Source of the DNA: Flavobacteriaceae bacterium
GTDB lineage: Bacteria; Bacteroidota; Bacteroidia; Flavobacteriales; Flavobacteriaceae
Assembly: GCA_030683815.1 (NCBI GenBank)
Contig: JAUXPJ010000003.1
Coordinates: 1-48,750 of the forward strand
Direction: 5' to 3'
DNA: 48,750 bases
Shown here in pieces: positions 44,444 through 48,750 of this stretch. The notes beneath the pieces were generated by a model, which was not told the DNA's origin, did not search any database, and saw only the letters and a program-made list of their open reading frames with translations. The position numbers and the translations under genes were made by a program. Numbering within the stretch: position 1 is the stretch's first letter; each line of letters starts with the position of its first letter.

Positions 44444-44451
44444 TATCTTTG
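44444..44451 (+). promoter_or_regulatory. -7 element before the ECF sigma gene
   Basis: TATCTTTG fits the housekeeping TANNTTTG element 23 bases before the sigma ATG. No TTTG partner is clear at the usual distance. The AGGTAGGGTA motif does not face this gene. Confidence 0.45.
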
Positions 44452-44474
44452 TTATGAATTTATATTAAAATTTA

Positions 44475-44990
44475 ATGAAGAAAAAGGAAGATATCGGATT
44501 TTGTGATGAAAAAATTTTCAGCGATTTTTTTCTGAATAATTCTAAACTCCTCAACAACTATATTTTTTATAAGTGTGGAGATTTTGAATTGGCAAGCGAT
44601 ATTGTTCAAGAAGCTTTTTTAAAATTTTGGAACAATTGTGATAAAATAATTCCGGGTAAAGCAAAATCATTTTTATTTACAATAGCCACTAATTTATTTT
44701 TAAATGAATATTCAAGAAATAAAGTTGTCTTGAATTTTAAAAATACAATCCCAAAAAATTACACAAACGAATCTCCTGAATATATATTTGAAGAAAAAGA
44801 GTTTCAATCTAAATTAGAAAATGCCATTTCTAATTTAACGGAATCTCAAAGAACTGCTTTTTTAATGAACAGGATTGATGGTAAGAAATATACAGAAATA
44901 GCAGAAATATTAGGTATATCTGTAAAGGCTGTTGAAAAAAGAATTCACTATGCCTTACTTAATCTTAGAAAGGAAATTGAGAATATTTGA
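44475..44990 (+). CDS. FecI-like ECF sigma factor
   Basis: The 171-residue protein has sigma region 2 (GDFELASDIVQEAFLKFWNN, then GKAKSFLFTIATNLFLNEYS) and region 4 (LTESQRTAFLMNRIDGKKYT, then EIAEILGISVKAVEKRIHYA). It is a standard FecI-type ECF sigma of Bacteroidota. FecR and a TonB-dependent receptor with a signalling domain follow, so it should respond to a ligand sensed at the outer membrane. The 52-bp gap to fecR contains the same motif as the divergent lipoprotein promoter. Confidence 0.93.
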   Translation: MKKKEDIGFCDEKIFSDFFLNNSKLLNNYIFYKCGDFELASDIVQEAFLKFWNNCDKIIPGKAKSFLFTIATNLFLNEYSRNKVVLNFKNTIPKNYTNESPEYIFEEKEFQSKLENAISNLTESQRTAFLMNRIDGKKYTEIAEILGISVKAVEKRIHYALLNLRKEIENI

Positions 44991-44995
44991 TTAAG

Positions 44996-45024
44996 AGGTA
45001 GGGTAAAAACATTTTAAACTGTTA
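44996..45024 (+). promoter_or_regulatory. putative ECF-sigma promoter of fecR-receptor
   Basis: AGGTAGGGTA (44996-45005), 14 bases, TGTTA (45020-45024), 18 bases before the fecR ATG. It is the same motif and spacing as at 44430-44402 on the other strand. Confidence 0.65.
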
Positions 45025-45042
45025 CTCATATATAAAAACTGA

Positions 45043-45945
45043 ATGAAAGATAATTATTTTTTAGCCAAATGGCTTAATAACGAATTAAATGACACAGATC
45101 TTAAACACCATTTAAGTGAAGACGAAATACGTTCCTTTAAAAAAATAATTTCAGCGACTGAAAAAATTGAAATACCGGCATTTAATTCTGAAAAATCCTT
45201 AGAAAAGTTTAAGTTATTACATTCTAAACCTACCGTAAAAAAACTAAGTTTTACTTATTACTTATACAGGGCTGCTGCTGTATTTGCCATTTTTTTCACA
45301 TCTTATTACTTTATATCAGATAAAAGCACCAGCTATACTGCAACATTTGCTGAAAAAATCAACTTTGAATTACCTGATAATTCCAAAGTACAATTAAATG
45401 CAGCATCAGAAGTAACATTTAAAAACAGAAATTGGAATAAACACAGGGAATTAAATTTACAAGGAGAAGCTTTTTTTAATGTCTCAAAAGGATCTGCATT
45501 TAAGGTAAAAACTAATTTAGGCACTGTTAGTGTTTTAGGCACTCAATTCAATGTTATTGTCAGAGATCATTATTTTGAAGTTCATTGTTATGAAGGCACG
45601 GTAAGCGTAAACTTTCAAAATCAAACAATAAAACTTACAGCCGGCAGTTCATTTAAATTGTTAAATTCAAAAATCACTGTTAATTATGACAATACCGATA
45701 CAATTCCTTCGTGGATACAAAACAAAAGTTCATTTGACAGTATGCCATACGAATTTGTAGTTAAAGAACTTGAAAGGCAATATAATGTAGTTATAGAATA
45801 TGATATTGATTCCTATGCAAACACCCGATTTACAGGAAACTTTACTCATACTGATTTAGAAACTGCATTACAGGCAATTAGCATTCCGCTTAATTTAAAA
45901 TATACTATCTATAATAATCATAAAGTGAGCCTACAAAAACAATGA
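45043..45945 (+). CDS. FecR-family anti-sigma factor
   Basis: The 300-residue protein has a short cytoplasmic N-terminal region, one membrane segment (YRAAAVFAIFFTSYYFI, about 75-92), a FecR domain (LPDNSKVQLNAASEVTFKNR, GEAFFNVSKGSAFKVKTNLG, VLGTQFNVIVRD) and a C-terminal DUF4974-like domain (MPYEFVVKELERQYNVVIEY) that resembles an STN fold. It holds the sigma factor at the membrane and passes on the receptor signal. Its stop overlaps the receptor ATG by 4 bp (ATGA). Confidence 0.93.
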   Translation: MKDNYFLAKWLNNELNDTDLKHHLSEDEIRSFKKIISATEKIEIPAFNSEKSLEKFKLLHSKPTVKKLSFTYYLYRAAAVFAIFFTSYYFISDKSTSYTATFAEKINFELPDNSKVQLNAASEVTFKNRNWNKHRELNLQGEAFFNVSKGSAFKVKTNLGTVSVLGTQFNVIVRDHYFEVHCYEGTVSVNFQNQTIKLTAGSSFKLLNSKITVNYDNTDTIPSWIQNKSSFDSMPYEFVVKELERQYNVVIEYDIDSYANTRFTGNFTHTDLETALQAISIPLNLKYTIYNNHKVSLQKQ

Positions 45946-48494
45946 TTATCAATAAACAAAAGTTTTTTTTGATCTCCATTTGCTTTCTTTATACAATTTC
46001 AAATCTTTCACAAAATTTAACTAAAGAAACAAAATCGCTATCTGAAATATTGTCTATAGCTGAAACACAATATCAAATCACTTTTACATACGCTGATGAA
46101 ATAATTGAAAATATTGAGCTATTACCTTATAATGATAATTTAACGCTCAATGAAGCAATTCAATATTTAAAAAATAAATCACACTTAACTTTCACCTTTT
46201 TAAGTTCGACTAATATTTTAATAAGCAGGCAATTATCAAAACGTTCTATCTGTGGAAATATAATTGATATAGATACAAATAAAAAAATTGAAGGAGCTCA
46301 GATCATAGTCGGTAATTCTGCTGTTAATGCTATTACGAATAATCTTGGATATTTTATTTTAGATGAAATAAATAAAAATCAAATTATAGAAATACGACAT
46401 TTAGCATACCAAACCATCTATTTAAATGCTGCGGATTTTCTAATAAATAACTCTTGTTTAACTATTTCTCTTTCCCAAAAAATTGAAAAATTAAAAGAGG
46501 TTTATATCAATAATTATTTAACAACCGGAATTTCTATTAATACAGATAATACAATTACTGTCAATACTCTAAAATCCGGAATTTTACCAGGACTTATTGA
46601 GCCCGATATTTTACATAAAATACAAGCTTTACCCGGTATTGGAAGTATTAATGAAACCATTTCAAATATAAATATCAGAGGAGGAACTAACGATCAAAAT
46701 TTATTGCTTTGGGATGGAATAAAAATGTATCATTCAGGTCATTTTTTTGGATTAATTTCAGCTTTTAATCCATATATAACCGAAAATGTAACTGTTATAA
46801 AAAATGGAACAAGTCCGCAATACGGCGATGGTGTTTCCGGTACAATTGACATAGAACTTTTTGATAAAGTGGATGAGAAATCATCTGGAGGAGGAGGGTT
46901 TAACTCACTAAGTACAGATGTACACACATATATTCCTGTTTCAAAAAGAATGGGTTTGCAGTTTTCCGGAAGGCGTGCGATAACTGATATAATTAAGACC
47001 CCAACCTATAAGCAATATTTCAAAAGAGCATTTCAAGACACTAAAATTAAAACATCAATCACACCTGATGACAATGCTGTTCAAACTAATTCAAATTTTA
47101 ATTTTTATGATTACAGCTTTAAATATTTATATGATTTTTCTAAACAACATAATATCAGAATCAGTTTTTTAAATATCAAAAATCATCTTGATTATATGGA
47201 AACCATAAATTCCAAAACAAGCAATAATTCCAAAACAAGCCAACTAACACAACAAAATGCGGCATTGGGATTACAATTAAATAATATATGGAATAATGAA
47301 TTTGAAACCCAATTACAAACATATTACACAAAGTATAACATCAGTGCATCTAATTATACCTTATTAACAGATCAAAGGTTATTACAAAACAATGAAGTTT
47401 TAGAAATAGGTATTAAATTAAACTCATATTACAAATTAAACAATAACATTAAATTCTTAAACGGATACCACTTTTATGAATTGGGAATTACTAATGCTGA
47501 AGATATCAATCAACCTCTTTTTATCAGAACAATTAAAAATGTTATCAGAAATCATTCGCTTTACAGTGAACTAAAATATATTTCAGAAAACAAAAATACT
47601 TTTATTACAAGTGGTTTTAGAATTAACTTTATTGAAAATCTTGGGGTTTTAATTGCAGAACCGAGATTTCAAGCATTGCATAAATTAAATTCGAACTTGT
47701 CCATAAAAATGGAAGGCGAATTCAAAAGTCAGAACACTACGCAAACTATTGATTTACAGGAAGACTTTTTAGGTGTTGAAAAAAGAAGATGGGTTTTGGC
47801 TGATAATAACTTAATACCAATCATGAAAAGCAAACAAGCCTCAATAGGACTGAATTACAAAAAAAATCGTTTTTTAATTGATTTAGAAGGTTTTTACAAA
47901 TATGTAAATGGTATAACCACTTCCACTCAAGGTTTTCAAAATCAATATCAATTTAATAAAACTTCTGGCAGTTATGAGGTAAAAGGATTCGAATTTTTAA
48001 TTAACAGAAAGGCCGGCAATTATAGTACTTGGTTGGGTTATACCTTTAACATAAACAATTACTATTTTCCGCAATTGATACCCGCTTCGTTTCCAAACAA
48101 TTTAGATGTAAGGCATTCTATTTCATCCGGCAGTACTTTTGCCTATAAAAATTTAAATTTCGCACTGGGAATACTTTGGAGAACAGGCAAGCCCAACACA
48201 ACGCCAAAAGAATTGGTTCCTATTGGCATAAACGGAATAAATAGTTTTATTAATTATAATGAACCTAATAGTACGCGATTGCCAAATTATTTCAGAACAG
48301 ATTTTTCTTCTACCTATACGTTTAAGATTAATCAAAAAATTAACGGATTAATAGGTGTTTCCGTTTTAAATTTATTAAATAATAAGAATATTCTGAACAC
48401 CTATTATAAAATAAATTCTGATAATACTCTTTATCCTATTAATACCATTTCAATAGGATTAACCCCTAATTTTACTTTCAGGTTTTCTTTTTAA
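45942..48494 (+). CDS. TonB-dependent receptor with STN signalling domain
   Basis: The 850-residue protein has a signal peptide (about 1-22), an STN domain (about 29-85; SLSEILSIAETQYQITFTYA), a carboxypeptidase-regulatory beta-sandwich (about 103-175; CGNIIDIDTNKKIEGAQIIV), a TonB plug (about 205-310; SNINIRGGTNDQNLLLWDGI) and a beta-barrel ending NFTFRFSF. It imports a ligand and signals through FecR to the ECF sigma. No SusD partner follows; the only nearby surface lipoprotein is the divergent gene at 43-44 kb. The ligand is unknown. Confidence 0.93.
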   Translation: MIINKQKFFLISICFLYTISNLSQNLTKETKSLSEILSIAETQYQITFTYADEIIENIELLPYNDNLTLNEAIQYLKNKSHLTFTFLSSTNILISRQLSKRSICGNIIDIDTNKKIEGAQIIVGNSAVNAITNNLGYFILDEINKNQIIEIRHLAYQTIYLNAADFLINNSCLTISLSQKIEKLKEVYINNYLTTGISINTDNTITVNTLKSGILPGLIEPDILHKIQALPGIGSINETISNINIRGGTNDQNLLLWDGIKMYHSGHFFGLISAFNPYITENVTVIKNGTSPQYGDGVSGTIDIELFDKVDEKSSGGGGFNSLSTDVHTYIPVSKRMGLQFSGRRAITDIIKTPTYKQYFKRAFQDTKIKTSITPDDNAVQTNSNFNFYDYSFKYLYDFSKQHNIRISFLNIKNHLDYMETINSKTSNNSKTSQLTQQNAALGLQLNNIWNNEFETQLQTYYTKYNISASNYTLLTDQRLLQNNEVLEIGIKLNSYYKLNNNIKFLNGYHFYELGITNAEDINQPLFIRTIKNVIRNHSLYSELKYISENKNTFITSGFRINFIENLGVLIAEPRFQALHKLNSNLSIKMEGEFKSQNTTQTIDLQEDFLGVEKRRWVLADNNLIPIMKSKQASIGLNYKKNRFLIDLEGFYKYVNGITTSTQGFQNQYQFNKTSGSYEVKGFEFLINRKAGNYSTWLGYTFNINNYYFPQLIPASFPNNLDVRHSISSGSTFAYKNLNFALGILWRTGKPNTTPKELVPIGINGINSFINYNEPNSTRLPNYFRTDFSSTYTFKINQKINGLIGVSVLNLLNNKNILNTYYKINSDNTLYPINTISIGLTPNFTFRFSF

Positions 48495-48544
48495 TAACAA
48501 ACTTTTTGCTGAGTTCAGTCTTGGTAAATAATATGATAATTAAG

Positions 48545-48582
48545 CAGAAAAAGAAGACTTATTTCTAAATCCTCTTTTTCTG
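48545..48582 (+). terminator. terminator after the receptor gene
   Basis: CAGAAAAAGAAGA (48545-48557) pairs with TCCTCTTTTTCTG (48570-48582) with one mispairing. It ends the sigma-FecR-receptor unit. Confidence 0.65.
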
Positions 48583-48611
48583 ATTGCATATTATGAAGAA
48601 CAAGGTCTAAA

Positions 48612-48750
48612 TTAGGGCTTGCTGAAAATATATAAAAATGCTATTAATCAGCAAATTAGGTTGTTATTTATTTGGATAAATGCAAAGGATTCCTTATTTT
48701 TATGTTTAAAAGTTTGCACTTATGCTCAATTACACACCGCAAAACCAGCT
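48612..48750 (+). mobile_element. left part of an insertion sequence, cut by the window edge
   Basis: TTAGGGCTTGCTGAAAA at 48612-48628 looks like the end of a Bacteroidota IS, followed by about 95 bp of AT-rich leader and a transposase start. The exact terminus and family cannot be fixed without the other end. Confidence 0.5.
48722..48750 (+). CDS. transposase, first codons only
   Basis: The frame begins MLNYTPQNQL and runs off the window. This start resembles transposases of IS5/IS1182-type elements in Bacteroidota (MLNYTPKNQL-like). With only nine full codons the call rests on that resemblance and on the leader upstream. Confidence 0.5.

Noticed and set aside
1..48750. tRNA, rRNA, CRISPR array, riboswitch or integrase gene
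   Set aside because: I looked for cloverleaf-like ends, evenly spaced direct repeats, known aptamer cores and tyrosine-recombinase motifs and saw none. A computed search would be more sensitive.

Overview
The window looks like a chromosomal segment of a gliding member of the Flavobacteriaceae (Bacteroidota), close to Flavobacterium. The evidence is the AT-rich coding, the many TANNTTTG-type promoter elements in place of Shine-Dalgarno signals, the gliding/type IX secretion genes gldD, gldE and sprA, and the FecI/FecR/TonB-dependent receptor set.

Positions 1-16,260 are an accessory island. Apart from one insertion sequence, all its genes lie on the minus strand: a GT14-like glycosyltransferase; a restriction-modification module of a PD-(D/E)XK nuclease and a methylase fused to a half specificity domain; an IS3-family element (4427-5884); an Lnt-like acyltransferase with a Crp-like regulator; a secreted M15-like peptidase lipoprotein with a small partner lipoprotein; and a four-gene type III restriction-modification operon. 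The last three units have the end structure of integron gene cassettes. Each opens with a GTTA-type box and closes with the complement of that same box (GTTATGCCC/GGGCATAAC, GTTATGGTTT/AAACCATAAC, GTTACCTGC/GCAGGTAAC). Between the units lie long attC-like hairpins of about 134 bp. No integrase is visible. This unit structure is the main discovery candidate.

Positions 16,347-42,430 are core genome: rng, a 30-residue basic protein, hup, mutY, ssb, gldE, gldD, a small lipoprotein, an EamA transporter, an inactive/active M16 peptidase pair, rplU-rpmA, waaA, a Crp/Fnr regulator, queG, maeB, then ruvA-sprA-gcvH-vanZ-like-tonB. This part reads as housekeeping, with clear terminators and Bacteroidota-type promoters.

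Positions 42,430-48,500 hold decayed transposase fragments and a surface-signalling locus: an acidic repeat lipoprotein divergent from an ECF sigma factor, a FecR anti-sigma factor and a TonB-dependent receptor with an STN signalling domain. The motif AGGTAGGGTA-N14-TGTTA lies in front of both the lipoprotein gene and fecR. It looks like the promoter read by this sigma factor, which would make the locus a small self-contained regulon. The window ends inside the start of another insertion sequence.
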